DNA of 64,000 nucleotides from Linum tenue (taxonomy: Eukaryota; Streptophyta; Magnoliopsida; Malpighiales; Linaceae): the NCBI GenBank assembly GCA_946122785.1, contig CAMGYJ010000007.1, forward strand, positions 6,154,909-6,218,908, in the 5' to 3' direction. Shown here in pieces: positions 24,001 through 33,574 of the stretch. The position numbers and the translations under genes were made by a program. Position 1 is the first letter of the stretch, and every line of letters begins with the position of its first letter. The notes below the pieces were generated by a model. The model had not been told where the DNA came from, made no database searches, and saw only the letters and a program-made list of their open reading frames with translations.

Positions 24001-24065
24001 AATTAAATGCCGAGACTAATTAATGCGGCATTTAATTCAGGACAAATTAATTTTAGGTGTCAACA
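21014..24065 (-). repeat. 5' LTR of the gag-only element
   Basis: Exact-length (3,052 bp) partner of the LTR at 12330-15381. Minus-strand TATAAAG at about 21515-21521 is a candidate promoter for the element transcript, which would run left towards gag. It ends in GTCAACA on the + strand at 24065, followed by the CTTAG duplication. Confidence 0.95.
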
Positions 24066-24328
24066 CTTAGCTTCCTTCGTGTCTAATGCCACATTATTAT
24101 TTATTTAATTATACTCTTGGATAGGGGCAAGATTACAAAACCGTAAAAGAGATTGTATAAGAAAAGTTAATGATATGATATTCTGTGTTGAATACATGAA
24201 TCAATCATTTCATATCGCAAAAAATTACTTACTGACTTAACCTCTGCCAAATTTTTTCTCCTGAACCACTAACACGGTACGGTTTCAAAAAAAAACCGAA
24301 CAGAATCCTAGAGGAGGGTGTTTAGAAG

Positions 24329-25086
24329 TAGGGATGGCAATGGGGGCGGGTTTGGGGCATGTTTGCCTAAAGCATCCCCATCTTCATTTTCAAATACCCA
24401 AACCCATACCCGCCCCATACCCCATGTGACGTGAGGGAGTATTTTGCAAACCCATCCCGATACCCGTGGATTTCGGGTACCCATGGGTAATAACCGTACC
24501 CGTACATCCAACATGATTGTATCTAAAACTTAGAAGAAATGTTTTAATTATAACACCAAACGAATCTATTATATCATGAAGTCAATAAAACACGATCATT
24601 TTCTTAAAACGATTAAAAAAAATCCTAAAACATCCATTAATACATAATATAGAGTACAATATTTTCCAAATTATTATGCTCTAACTCTAATACATCTACT
24701 AAGTAATAATTAACTAACATAACCTGGTTGACAAGGAGGAAAGTGAAAGAGTGAAGGGAGAATCGAGGAAAATGAATTAGGTTTTGATTAGTGTCGCCAC
24801 TCAATTGCATTTCTGTTATTTATTTTCTTGAGTTATCATCATCATCATTGATAGATTACAATTTGATACACATATTTTTGTATGTGTGAATAAGTTCTCT
24901 TCATGGAGCGGGTATGAGTATGAGTATGGGGCGGGGAGGCTAAAATCATACCCTCCATACCTATCAAACTTTTTGTGGGTTTTATTTAGCCATACCCATC
25001 CCATACCAGATCAAAGCGGGGATTCCCCGTAATAACTGGGTCGGGAACGATCTACCCGCAACCATGAGTTTGATTTCCTATCTCTA
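24329..25086. mobile_element. Degenerate non-autonomous hAT-like element (GGGGCGGG/CCCGCCCC type)
   Basis: Starts TAGGGATGGCAAT; the right end, read in reverse, is TAGAGATAGGAAAT, an imperfect terminal inverted repeat. Flanks are TTTAGAAG (24321-24328) and TCTAGAAG (25087-25094), matching at 7 of 8 bases, the size expected for hAT. Inside, GGGGCGGGTTTGGGG and CATACCCGCCCCATACCCC stretches recur near both ends. No transposase frame is present. Confidence 0.65.
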
Positions 25087-25230
25087 TCTAGAAGGCGATT
25101 GATTGGATCATACTAATACTAACATTCTAGTAACAATTCTCTCTCCGGCCAGAAAGTCGCTTAAAGCCGAACATAAAACTCCAAAACTCTCTGTCGCCTT
25201 CTGCTTCAGCTAACCAGCTCCATATATATG

Positions 25231-25240
25231 TATAAATAAA
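25231..25240 (+). promoter_or_regulatory. TATA box of the gene at 25333
   Basis: TATAAATAAA lies about 100 bases before the ATG at 25333, followed by a C run and a CA-rich leader. Position and sequence fit a plant core promoter. Confidence 0.65.
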
Positions 25241-25332
25241 CCCCCCCCAAAAAAACAGAATCGAAACCTCCATCACAATTCACAACAAACCAGCCATCTC
25301 TCTTACTCTGTTTTGCAAATCCACAAAGAAAA

Positions 25333-26214
25333 ATGGACGCCTCCTCGTTTCCTACAACAATCCCACTGCTACTTCCTTTTCCTCACCGCCACATCACGGA
25401 CAGTACTACCACTGCAACTCATAGCCCGGCTGCCCGTGATGAAGAACAGGACGATGAAGACATTCTTTCCCTGTGTGATCTTCCTCTCCACAACACCAGC
25501 AGCAACAACATGAATCAGAACCATCTTGCTGCTGCTCTTGATGGTGATGATGATGAGGAGGAGGACGAAGATGGGTTCGAGTTCTCGAGGGAGTACTCGT
25601 TCACAGCCGATCAATCCCTTGATGTCACCACCACCAAAAACAGAGACATCGATTTGAATAACAGCATCGTCTTCTGCGGGAAGCTCATTGCTCACAGACA
25701 ATTAGCAGTCCAACAACAGGACAAGGTTACATTGATGATGAGTAATGAGAAGAAGAGGAAGAAGGAAGAGGGTAAGAAGCAGAGCAAGAAGAAACAGAGC
25801 AGCAGCAGCAGAGGCAGAGGAAGCAGGATTTTCCCCTGGAAATCATTCTCCTCCTCCTCCTCTTCCTCCTCGTCCAATTCATCATCATCGGCGTCGAATT
25901 CATCTAGTTCGTCGCCGGGCAGGAAGAAGAAGAAGAAGAAGGGAACCGGGGCTGGGAGGTGGAGAGCAAGAGGGTATTTGTGTTTGGCGATTGGGGTGGA
26001 GTGGAAGTTGCCGGTGAGGAGTATGGATCTCAAGGACATTAAGCTGAGGCAGAGTCGCCGGAGCTCTTCTACCAGTCTTGATTTTGATGTTTCAACAACA
26101 TCATCGTCGTCGTCGTCTTCCAAGCTGCCGGATGCTAATTCCACCGCCGTCGGTAGTAAATCTGGAAAGGGTTTATGGTGTTTGCTCAGGATTTTGGCCG
26201 GAGCTCGCCCTTGA
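25333..26214 (+). CDS. Uncharacterised plant protein, paralog of the gene at 36240
   Basis: Single exon, 293 aa, function unknown to me. Conserved blocks shared with the 36240 protein: LSLCDLPL (near 54), an acidic stretch followed by FEFSREYSF, IVFCGKLIAHR (about 116-126), a basic Ser/Lys-rich middle (possible nuclear localisation signal; RKKKKKKG), then MDLKDIKLRQSRR and a C-terminal GLWCLLRIL. Much of the rest is low complexity (poly-Ser, poly-Asp/Glu, poly-Lys). The start is the first ATG after the TATA box and leader. The order of motifs is the same in both proteins, which argues that both are real. No signal peptide or clear membrane segment. A regulatory or adaptor role is possible but unproven. 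Confidence 0.7.
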   Translation: MDASSFPTTIPLLLPFPHRHITDSTTTATHSPAARDEEQDDEDILSLCDLPLHNTSSNNMNQNHLAAALDGDDDEEEDEDGFEFSREYSFTADQSLDVTTTKNRDIDLNNSIVFCGKLIAHRQLAVQQQDKVTLMMSNEKKRKKEEGKKQSKKKQSSSSRGRGSRIFPWKSFSSSSSSSSSNSSSSASNSSSSSPGRKKKKKKGTGAGRWRARGYLCLAIGVEWKLPVRSMDLKDIKLRQSRRSSSTSLDFDVSTTSSSSSSSKLPDANSTAVGSKSGKGLWCLLRILAGARP

Positions 26215-27128
26215 TTAGTTTACCTTATACCGATCATTTCCTCTGTTTTAGGACAATTTTTTTCCCCTGCTTACGAGTTCTCTGTTACTGTTCTGTTTAG
26301 CGGCGTCATTAGTTTGTAAATTACTAATGAAGAGCTTTTTTATGAGTAATCATCATAATCTTGAATCCAATGAGTGCTTATTGATCTTCTCTTAGGTAGC
26401 TTGTACATATGGCCGTGGTAATGGCAATGAGACGGGTTTTGACTGGATTCTCCTATATTTATCTCTATCTCATTTTTAATTCGTAAATTCATACCCTTTT
26501 TGTCGTGGTATAAGTGAAAGTTTTTTTTTTTAAATCTCTAATCTCCATGACTCCATCCTCGTTTCCGCGGTTTTCTGATACTCATAGATATAAGATAATA
26601 CCATCCTCACGAATCCGAACCAAATTAAAGTTAAAATTAATGTAATTAAGGGGAAGACATAGATGATTTTAGAGGTATAACGTCGTACATAGATTATGTA
26701 TCGTAATGAACCACAAAAAGTATGAGAAACATAACAAAATACTTTTTTAGGAAAAATTAGGGATAAAAGATGACATACATGTGTTAATGAAATTGAAAAA
26801 AAGTGAAATGAAGGTTTTCAGCATTGCAATATTGTAAAATTTTAGTGAAAGGTGGATGAGAGACAGATCGTATAACAAGTAATTGGATATAGGTAGTATA
26901 TGTACTACATGCGTGGCGATTATGGTGATGGGACGGAAACACTTCAACCCATCTCGACTCATCCCCGCCACTTTTTGTGTGAGTACTATCCATATCAGCC
27001 CCAAAACTTATCAATACGAGAACTTTTCTCACTGACAGGATCAAAATCGAGAAGAGTCGGATACCCACGATTACGGGTACAATTGCAATCCTCAAATTGT
27101 CATCATGCATGTTAGTTGATGGCATGGC
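26215..27128. other. Intergenic region with relic DNA-element sequence
   Basis: Contains the 3' UTR of the upstream gene. Stretches at about 26415-26445 (GGTAATGGCAATGAGACGGG) and 26920-27090 (GGGACGG...CCCATCTCG...CCCCGCC...GGGTACAATTGCAAT) resemble the GGATGGCAATGGGGCGGG type of repeat at 24329, so an old, decayed element probably lies here. No gene seen. Confidence 0.4.
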
Positions 27129-27379
27129 TGTAAATTCACGTAACAGAATCGAAAACGGAGACGACACAAGAGTTTACGTGGTTTCCTCGTTCAGGATGAA
27201 CGAGACTAGTCCACGGCCGAAGCAGGTAGGTCTTTCGTATTAACTTGATCGGCAGGTACAGTTTACATACATATATATAGGTTCTCATACCCGAAAACCC
27301 TAGTTCCATAATCCTACTCCTATACATACGTGGATAATAATACAATTGGCCCACTGCGGTTGGGCTCTACAACTCAACA
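27129..27379 (-). repeat. 3' LTR of the copia element
   Basis: 251 bp, matching 31696-31946. The gag-pol stop codon lies inside its first six bases (TGT TGA on the minus strand). Confidence 0.95.
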
Positions 27380-30300
27380 GCCTCCCCCAAATTGATGGAG
27401 GTCTCGCATCATCAATTTGCCAGCAAGATATGAATGACGTCCCGCAGTGAAGGACTTCGTAAACAAATCTGCAATCTGATCCTCAGAAGTAACATAGCGA
27501 ACCTGCACTGTGCCATCGCGAACAAGATCTCTAATGTAATGAACATGCACCTCGATGTGCTTAGTTCTATCATGAAGAACCGGATTTGTAGCAATCTGAA
27601 TAGCACTAGTATTATCCACGTATAACTGCATAGGAGTTTCACAAGTAACTCCAAAATCACCAAGCAACCGTACCAGCCATTCAAGCTCTGAAGTAACATC
27701 AGACATGGCTCGATACTCTGCTTCAGTAGAGGATTTCGAAACTCTGTCCTGTTTCTTGCACCGCCATGATAGGAAAGAATCTCCAAGGCGAACACACCAA
27801 CCAGATGTAGACCTTCGGCTGTCTACACATCCTGCATAATCGGAGTCAGAAAATGCCTGCAAAACTAATTTCCCTGTGGATGGCAGGAAGAGACCAACTC
27901 CTGTCGTGCCCCGTAGATATCTCAGAAGGCGATGGACTGCATCAAGATGAGCTGTACGAGGAGCTGACATAAACTGACTCACTACCTGGACAGCATAAGA
28001 AATATCAGGTCGAGTAGAGGTCAGATAAATTAAACTGCCGACAATACTACGATACTGCTTCCCCCCATCCTTCAAAGCCTCCCCAGAGTCACGACCCAAT
28101 TTCAGATTAATCTCCAACGGGGTAGATACCGGAGTCGAGTCACAAAAACCGGCGGTCTCGAGCAAGTCCTCAACATAGCGCTTCTGACTAAGAAAGAGAC
28201 CTCCGGGAGTACGAGAAACTTCTAGACCAAGGAAGTAAGAAAGAGAACCGAGCTCCTTCAGATGAAAGGAGGCATGGAGACCCTGTGTCAAAGCTTCAAT
28301 ACCAGCAGAATCGTCACCAGTAATAATCATATCATCGACATATAGAAGTAAGATAGCCAAACCATGAGAAGACCGACGAGTAAACAGAGAGGGATCGTTG
28401 AGACTCTGCTGAAATCCAAGACCCAGTATCGTACTGTGAAACTTATCAAACCAAGCACGAGGAGCCTGCTTCAAACCATAAAGAGACCGACGTAGAAGGC
28501 AAACCTTATCGGGAGTTTCAGGCGAATAGCCAGGAGGACGCTCCATGTAAACTGTCTCCTTTAAGTCGCCGTGTAAGAAGGCATTCTTCACATCTAGCTG
28601 ATGAAGGGGCCACTGGCGAAGAGAGGCAACAGCAAGCAAAGAGCGAACAGTGACCATCTTGGCCACAGGAGCAAAAGTTTCTGTGAAGTCAACGCCATAC
28701 TCCTGGGTAAACCCCTGAGCCACAACACGGGCCCGAAAACGCTCAAGAGTACCATCAGGGCGAACCTTGATGGTGTAGACCCAACGACTGCCCACCACTG
28801 GGACCTCAGGAGGAGGTCGATCAACAAGATCCCACGTCTGGTTAGCATGAAGTGCCGAAATCTCCTCAGTCATAGCATTGTCCCAATTCGGATCTCCCTG
28901 CGCCTGTGAAAACCGAGTAGGAATCGGAATAGAATCAATACCATAGGTCACAAAATCATTATAACGAAGAGGGGGCTGCCCAAGATTAGAACGGAGAGAG
29001 CGCCGTAAAGGTGGTGGCGAAGACGGTGATGAAGGTGGCGATGAGGAGGCAGGAGTCGGAGGCGTGGGCGGCGATGAGGAGGCAGGAGTCGGAGGCGTGG
29101 GCGGGGAGGGAGGAGCATCCAAATCGGCAGGGATGTGGTCATCGTCATGGAGCACATCATCATCATCAGAAAACGAAGGAGGTCCCAAGGCGGTATCAAA
29201 CAGCGAAGGAGATGCAGAGGACTGAGAGTAGTACATAAGACCCTCGAAAAAGACTACATTGCAGGATGTACGAATACGTTGAAGGACAGGATCAAAGCAA
29301 AGGTAGCCCTTATGGACATCACTGTACCCAAGAAAAACACACCGAGCTGTTTTGGAAGTAAGCTTGGTACGTTCAGACCGAGGAAGCAGAACAAAACAAG
29401 TACAACCAAAGACACGAAGACGGGAATAAGGAGGATGTTTGGAAAATAATTTGAAATACGGACTAGACTGACCCAGAACCGAGGTAATTTGATAATTAAT
29501 GAGACGGACAGCAGTAGAGACAGTGTCAGGCCAAAAAGAGGAAGGGACACGAGAGGATAACAACAGAGCACGAGTGACTTCTAAGACATGCCTGTTCTTC
29601 CGTTCAACCAAGCCATTTTGCTGCGACACACCAGGGCACGATTTTTGGGAAAGAATGCCCAGGGACTTATACAACGAGAGCAAGGGAGTGGAGCTAAACT
29701 CCCCACCTTCATCAGAGCGAATGACCCGCACGGGTTTACCGAATTGCGTCTTAACCATAGTAAGAAATTCAGTGGCAACCGATAAAAGATCTGATTTAAG
29801 ACGCAAAAAATAAACCCATGTGTACCTCGTCGCATGGTCAATAAAAAGAGCAAAATATTTATACCCATGACGAGAGGTAACAGGACTAGCTCCCCAAAGA
29901 TCTGTATGGATCAAATGAAATGGTTCTGTAATCACAGTCTGGCTTGAAGGAAAGGAAATACGCGTAGTTTTGGCTTCAACACAACCAGAACAAGATAATT
30001 TTGAAGAGCAGCCAGCCAAAACATTAGGACCGAACAATCGTTGTTTAAACATAGTCACAAGCCGACCAGAATGAGGATGGCCCAAACGAGCATGCCATAA
30101 ATGAAATTTTTGTTCGGCAGTACTTGAAAAAACAGGCAAAGACTCGACCCTAGACACCGAAGGAAAATTAACCCTAGACACCGAATGAGAGGAAGAAAAC
30201 CGAGAAGATGATGATGATGATGATGGTGTGGACGTGCGCTCCAAAGCGTCCAGGTGAAAAATGCGACCACATTTACGCCCCTGGCCGATCTCCCTCCCCG

Positions 30301-31678
30301 TCGTCAGATCCTGAACAGAACAGCCAGAAGGAGAAAAAACAACACGACAACCTTGATCAGTAAGCTGACCAACAGAAACCAAATTCGGAACAAGATTGGG
30401 TACATGTAACGTGTCAGGAAGATGTATCGTAGAACCCTCAACAGTACCCATCCCATCAACATGCATATGAGCACCATTAGCAACTTGTAATGACAAACCA
30501 TTAACAGAACGAATATTGTGAAGCATTGATCCTTTACTTGTCATGTGATTAAAGCATGCCGAATCCAATATCCAAGGAGGAATTTTACCGGATACTTGAA
30601 GAGAAGCAAATGCAGAGGAAATGGCCTTGCTCATCAATTTTTCCAGAGTCTCGGTCGAGATAGTGGGACCATCCGTAGGCGCAACCGCAGTAGTGACAGG
30701 CGCGGCAGCATAAGCGGGACCAGATCGGCGTTGAGAGGCACCACCAGTCAAGCTGCCTTCTCGAATTCGGCCTTGGAGAACTGGGCAGTCGGGAATGATA
30801 TGCCCAGACTTCTTGCAATATACACAGAAATTTCGAGTCCTGCAATACTTTTGAGTATGACCTTTGGAACGACAAAAATGACATTCTACCTCACTCGATG
30901 AGAGGCGCCGCTGAAATTGGCCGCGACCAGCAGCAAAAGCCATGGCCTGATCTTCCACTACATCGTCCGCCACGGCAGCATCTTTGGCGGGAGCAGCGCC
31001 GGGAGCAGCACGTAGCACACCGCGAGCGGAGAACACAGCATCGCCTTGGCCCGGGCGGCTGTCCAACGCAGCCTGCGTTCTCAACCGAGTCTCCTCGCGG
31101 ATGAGGTAGCTGAGAACTTCCGCCGTCTTCAAGGTTTCGCGGTTCAGGAGGGTCGCACGAACAGGCTCAAAGGCGGGATGCAAACGCATCAAGAATTGGT
31201 ACAGCCTTGTTCGTTCTCGTTCAGCCTGCATCTCCGTCGAGGCCGTCGCATTCATCAAGGACCCAGCAACCAAATCTTGTTCTGTCCAGAGTTGGCGTGC
31301 CGTGTTGTAGTACGTAGCGACGTCGCGATCGCCTTGATGAAGCTGAGCCAACTCGACCTCTATCTCATATTGACGAGCAGCTGTAATTGTGGCGTAGGTC
31401 TCTGCAAGATGCTTCCACATGGAAGCAGCGGTGGGAAGAAGGCGAAGTCCCAGGACAATCGCCGGATCAACGGAGTTGACGATCGCTGTCTTGACCTTGG
31501 CATCATCAAGACTCCACTTACGAACCGATTCGGCAGACGCGGTGGCCGCGTCGGGCTTCAGAGTGGTGCCATCGATATGCCCCAACAGTCCCTTTCCTTC
31601 AATATAAATTCTGAACTGAAATTCCCAAAGAGCATAGTTCTTTGAGGTAAGCTTAACGGAGATATGATCGGAATCCAT
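27374..31678 (-). CDS. Copia gag-pol polyprotein
   Basis: About 1,434 aa from MDSDHISVKLTSKNYALW at 31678; the frame is open six codons further up to an ATG that overlaps the LTR/primer-site junction, which I think is not the start. Order: gag; two CCHC knuckles near 262-298 (CHFCRSKGHTQKYC, CVYCKKSGHIIPDC); protease with WILDSACFNHMTS near 369; GAG-pre-integrase (HARLGH near 526); integrase with TDLWG, SDEGGEF and VERKNRH (about 592-694); reverse transcriptase with DVKNAFLHGDL (near 1036) and YVDDMIITGDD (near 1112); RNase H with DSDYAG, STEAEYRA and VDNTSAI. All catalytic blocks look intact. The protease has Asp-Ser-Ala in place of the usual Asp-Ser-Gly. Confidence 0.96.
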   Translation of the reverse strand: MDSDHISVKLTSKNYALWEFQFRIYIEGKGLLGHIDGTTLKPDAATASAESVRKWSLDDAKVKTAIVNSVDPAIVLGLRLLPTAASMWKHLAETYATITAARQYEIEVELAQLHQGDRDVATYYNTARQLWTEQDLVAGSLMNATASTEMQAERERTRLYQFLMRLHPAFEPVRATLLNRETLKTAEVLSYLIREETRLRTQAALDSRPGQGDAVFSARGVLRAAPGAAPAKDAAVADDVVEDQAMAFAAGRGQFQRRLSSSEVECHFCRSKGHTQKYCRTRNFCVYCKKSGHIIPDCPVLQGRIREGSLTGGASQRRSGPAYAAAPVTTAVAPTDGPTISTETLEKLMSKAISSAFASLQVSGKIPPWILDSACFNHMTSKGSMLHNIRSVNGLSLQVANGAHMHVDGMGTVEGSTIHLPDTLHVPNLVPNLVSVGQLTDQGCRVVFSPSGCSVQDLTTGREIGQGRKCGRIFHLDALERTSTPSSSSSSSRFSSSHSVSRVNFPSVSRVESLPVFSSTAEQKFHLWHARLGHPHSGRLVTMFKQRLFGPNVLAGCSSKLSCSGCVEAKTTRISFPSSQTVITEPFHLIHTDLWGASPVTSRHGYKYFALFIDHATRYTWVYFLRLKSDLLSVATEFLTMVKTQFGKPVRVIRSDEGGEFSSTPLLSLYKSLGILSQKSCPGVSQQNGLVERKNRHVLEVTRALLLSSRVPSSFWPDTVSTAVRLINYQITSVLGQSSPYFKLFSKHPPYSRLRVFGCTCFVLLPRSERTKLTSKTARCVFLGYSDVHKGYLCFDPVLQRIRTSCNVVFFEGLMYYSQSSASPSLFDTALGPPSFSDDDDVLHDDDHIPADLDAPPSPPTPPTPASSSPPTPPTPASSSPPSSPSSPPPLRRSLRSNLGQPPLRYNDFVTYGIDSIPIPTRFSQAQGDPNWDNAMTEEISALHANQTWDLVDRPPPEVPVVGSRWVYTIKVRPDGTLERFRARVVAQGFTQEYGVDFTETFAPVAKMVTVRSLLAVASLRQWPLHQLDVKNAFLHGDLKETVYMERPPGYSPETPDKVCLLRRSLYGLKQAPRAWFDKFHSTILGLGFQQSLNDPSLFTRRSSHGLAILLLYVDDMIITGDDSAGIEALTQGLHASFHLKELGSLSYFLGLEVSRTPGGLFLSQKRYVEDLLETAGFCDSTPVSTPLEINLKLGRDSGEALKDGGKQYRSIVGSLIYLTSTRPDISYAVQVVSQFMSAPRTAHLDAVHRLLRYLRGTTGVGLFLPSTGKLVLQAFSDSDYAGCVDSRRSTSGWCVRLGDSFLSWRCKKQDRVSKSSTEAEYRAMSDVTSELEWLVRLLGDFGVTCETPMQLYVDNTSAIQIATNPVLHDRTKHIEVHVHYIRDLVRDGTVQVRYVTSEDQIADLFTKSFTAGRHSYLAGKLMMRDLHQFGGGC

Positions 31679-31682
31679 CGCA

Positions 31683-31695
31683 GGCTCTGATACCA
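31683..31695 (-). other. Primer binding site of the copia element (initiator tRNA-Met)
   Basis: TGGTATCAGAGCC on the minus strand directly follows the 5' LTR. It is the standard plant initiator-Met tRNA complement. Confidence 0.9.
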
Positions 31696-31946
31696 TGTAA
31701 ATTCACGTAACAGAATCGAAAACGGAGACGACACAAGAGTTTACGTGGTTTCCTCGTTCAGGATGAACGAGACTAGTCCACGGCCGAAGCAGGTAGGTCT
31801 TTCGTATTAACTTGATCGGCAGGTACAGTTTACATACATATATATAGGTTCTCATACCCGAAAACCCTAGTTCCATAATCCTACTCCTATACATACGTGG
31901 ATAATAATACAATTGGCCCACTGCGGTTGGGCTCTACAACTCAACA
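31696..31946 (-). repeat. 5' LTR of the copia element
   Basis: 251 bp. A TATATATAT stretch at about 31837-31846 could serve as its TATA box on the minus strand. Confidence 0.95.
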
Positions 31947-31951
31947 ATGGC

Positions 31952-32898
31952 AATGCCATGTTTCTCTATTTCCCAGCTAATTACTTACTCATGTTAATCA
32001 TGATTGCCCCACTAAGCATTCTATAATGATATATATCTCTCTGATGCAATCCCGATTCCCAGCTATACAAATGAAGTCCAGTTCCTCGTGATCGAATCCG
32101 AATCACCAACCTTTCTTTCTAAGCTTTGTTTAAACATAATGCAATCGTAAATCGTAACCACCAAATGCATTACCATATATTATATTACCAAGCAAATCAA
32201 GAACGTGATTTATAGTGAATGTTCCATGCAATTTGGTTGATCTAATATAGTATTATGAAACCCCAACGTGGTCACTATGCCTATGCATGATAAGTTAACA
32301 ACGAAATGTATATACATTCTTGATAAATACTTCATTCATTCATTTGAAAGAATACGTGGGATTGTTGACATAATGGCGAAATAAGGAGGATAATTCTTTG
32401 CCTCGTAAAGAATAATCTGACAACTTAAAATAAAAATTTCAAACTAGCGATTCTTATAATCGACGGCACAGACTCGTGGTTACAATTTAAAGTCGGTCCA
32501 AAAAGAGGAATCGTGATGGGAAGTGACAACATGGTGTGGAGGGGCAATGACGATATTTGAGACAGGATGAGGTGATAGGGAACTCAATCAATCGAGAATG
32601 AACACTGAAGGCGATACATATATTTATGTAATTATTAAAATTGGGTGCAATGCACCACTATCTTGTATTAAACTTTGATGGGTGATAGCCCCTCCATTAT
32701 TGTCGTACATGGTCCAAAAAGTGATCAAGCAAAGGTATGTAGTGGGCAGCCAAAGGCAAAGAGAGCAAAGGTAATTGTCTTTCCTTATAAATATCAATGA
32801 TACAAACTCGATAATTACGTTAAGAAAGTAAAACAAAATAAAAGAGTTGGCTTAAGGATATTCAAATTTGTATTGAGAGTTGAGATACAGCTTTCATC
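31952..32898. other. Intergenic region, no gene seen
   Basis: AT-rich sequence between the copia element and the hAT remnant. No open frame with recognisable content and no terminal repeat pair was noticed. Confidence 0.45.
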
Positions 32899-32906
32899 CT
32901 TTAACA

Positions 32907-33566
32907 CAGTGGCGGATCCAGGGGTGGCCACCTTGGTCCACGGCCCAGCCCTCCCCTGGATCCGGAGCTAGTATAGTGCTTATGAGTTTATCGATTTTAG
33001 CCATTCGGCCCAGTGTTATTTTATCATAAAATTGTGTATAATTAGGAAAATGGGTAAGATGAACATATCCAAATCACAACTACTCTAAATTTAGCCTGAA
33101 AATTCTAGCTCCAATGATTCTCATCTAAAGAAAAACAAACAATGAAACCTAAAATTCTAAAACGTAAAAGACTAAAAAAATATGAGGTTTATTCCCTTAA
33201 GAAATTACCAGAGCAGCTGGTGAAAATAAGAATTGATACACAATATATTCGATTGATTTGTCCAATGTTGACATTGCTTGTTTCAACTACTATGGAGAGA
33301 AACTTTTCAACAATGAAACGTGTGAAAAATTATTTGCGCAACAAAATGAGCTATGAATTTCTCGTCAATTGGTTAACTATTTTATTTTAAAGAGAGTATG
33401 TTATTAGTGTGGATGTAAACTCCATTATTGATGAATTCACTATATTAAAATTTAAAAAATCGACGTGTACAATTGATATTATAAAATAAATTGTGATTTT
33501 CTTACGGTATCTAATTTTCTAATGATATGCGACCCAGTACTCTACTATGTCCTGGATCCGCCGCTG
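32907..33566 (+). mobile_element. Internally deleted hAT transposon
   Basis: 660 bp with ends CAGTGGCGGATCCAGG and, read in reverse at the right, CAGCGGCGGATCCAGG: a near-perfect terminal inverted repeat. It is flanked by a perfect 8-bp duplication CTTTAACA (32899-32906 and 33567-33574), diagnostic of hAT. A fragment of transposase remains inside (next entry). Confidence 0.9.
33142..33390 (+). pseudogene. hAT transposase, C-terminal dimerisation fragment
   Basis: An 82-codon frame ending in LLVSTTMERNFSTMKRVKN then YLRNKMSYEFLVNWL, the conserved hATC block (normally ...ASAERSFSxxKxIKxxLRxxM). The zinc finger and catalytic parts are missing, so it cannot make a working transposase. It sits inside the hAT element at 32907-33566 and near its right end, as expected for the C-terminus. 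Confidence 0.8.
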
Positions 33567-33574
33567 CTTTAACA

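Larger units (their letters stand above)
12330..24065 (-). mobile_element. Non-autonomous LTR retrotransposon with very long LTRs (gag-protease only)
   Basis: A complete 11,736-bp insertion. Both LTRs are 3,052 bp, start TGTTTCG and end GTCAACA on the + strand, and lie between 5-bp duplications CTTAG at 12325-12329 and 24066-24070. The element reads on the minus strand: 5' LTR 24065-21014, primer binding site, gag-protease ORF, a long non-coding part, polypurine tract, then 3' LTR 15381-12330. No reverse transcriptase, RNase H or integrase is found in the 5.6-kb internal region, so it must be mobilised by a partner. The LTRs match in every stretch I compared, including all their short open frames, so insertion was recent. 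The gag resembles Ty3/gypsy-type plant gag. It could be called a large retrotransposon derivative or TR-GAG-type element; naming a lineage needs a database. Confidence 0.93.
27129..31946 (-). mobile_element. Intact Ty1-copia LTR retrotransposon
   Basis: 4,818 bp, with 251-bp LTRs at 27129-27379 and 31696-31946 (TGTAAATTC...CTCAACA) and 5-bp target duplications ATGGC at 27124-27128 and 31947-31951. Reads on the minus strand. It has an initiator-Met primer binding site, a polypurine tract (TTTGGGGGAGGC at about 27380-27391) and one uninterrupted gag-pol frame. The LTRs agree in every stretch compared, so insertion is recent and the copy may still be active. Domain order protease-integrase-RT-RNase H is diagnostic of Ty1-copia. 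Confidence 0.97.
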
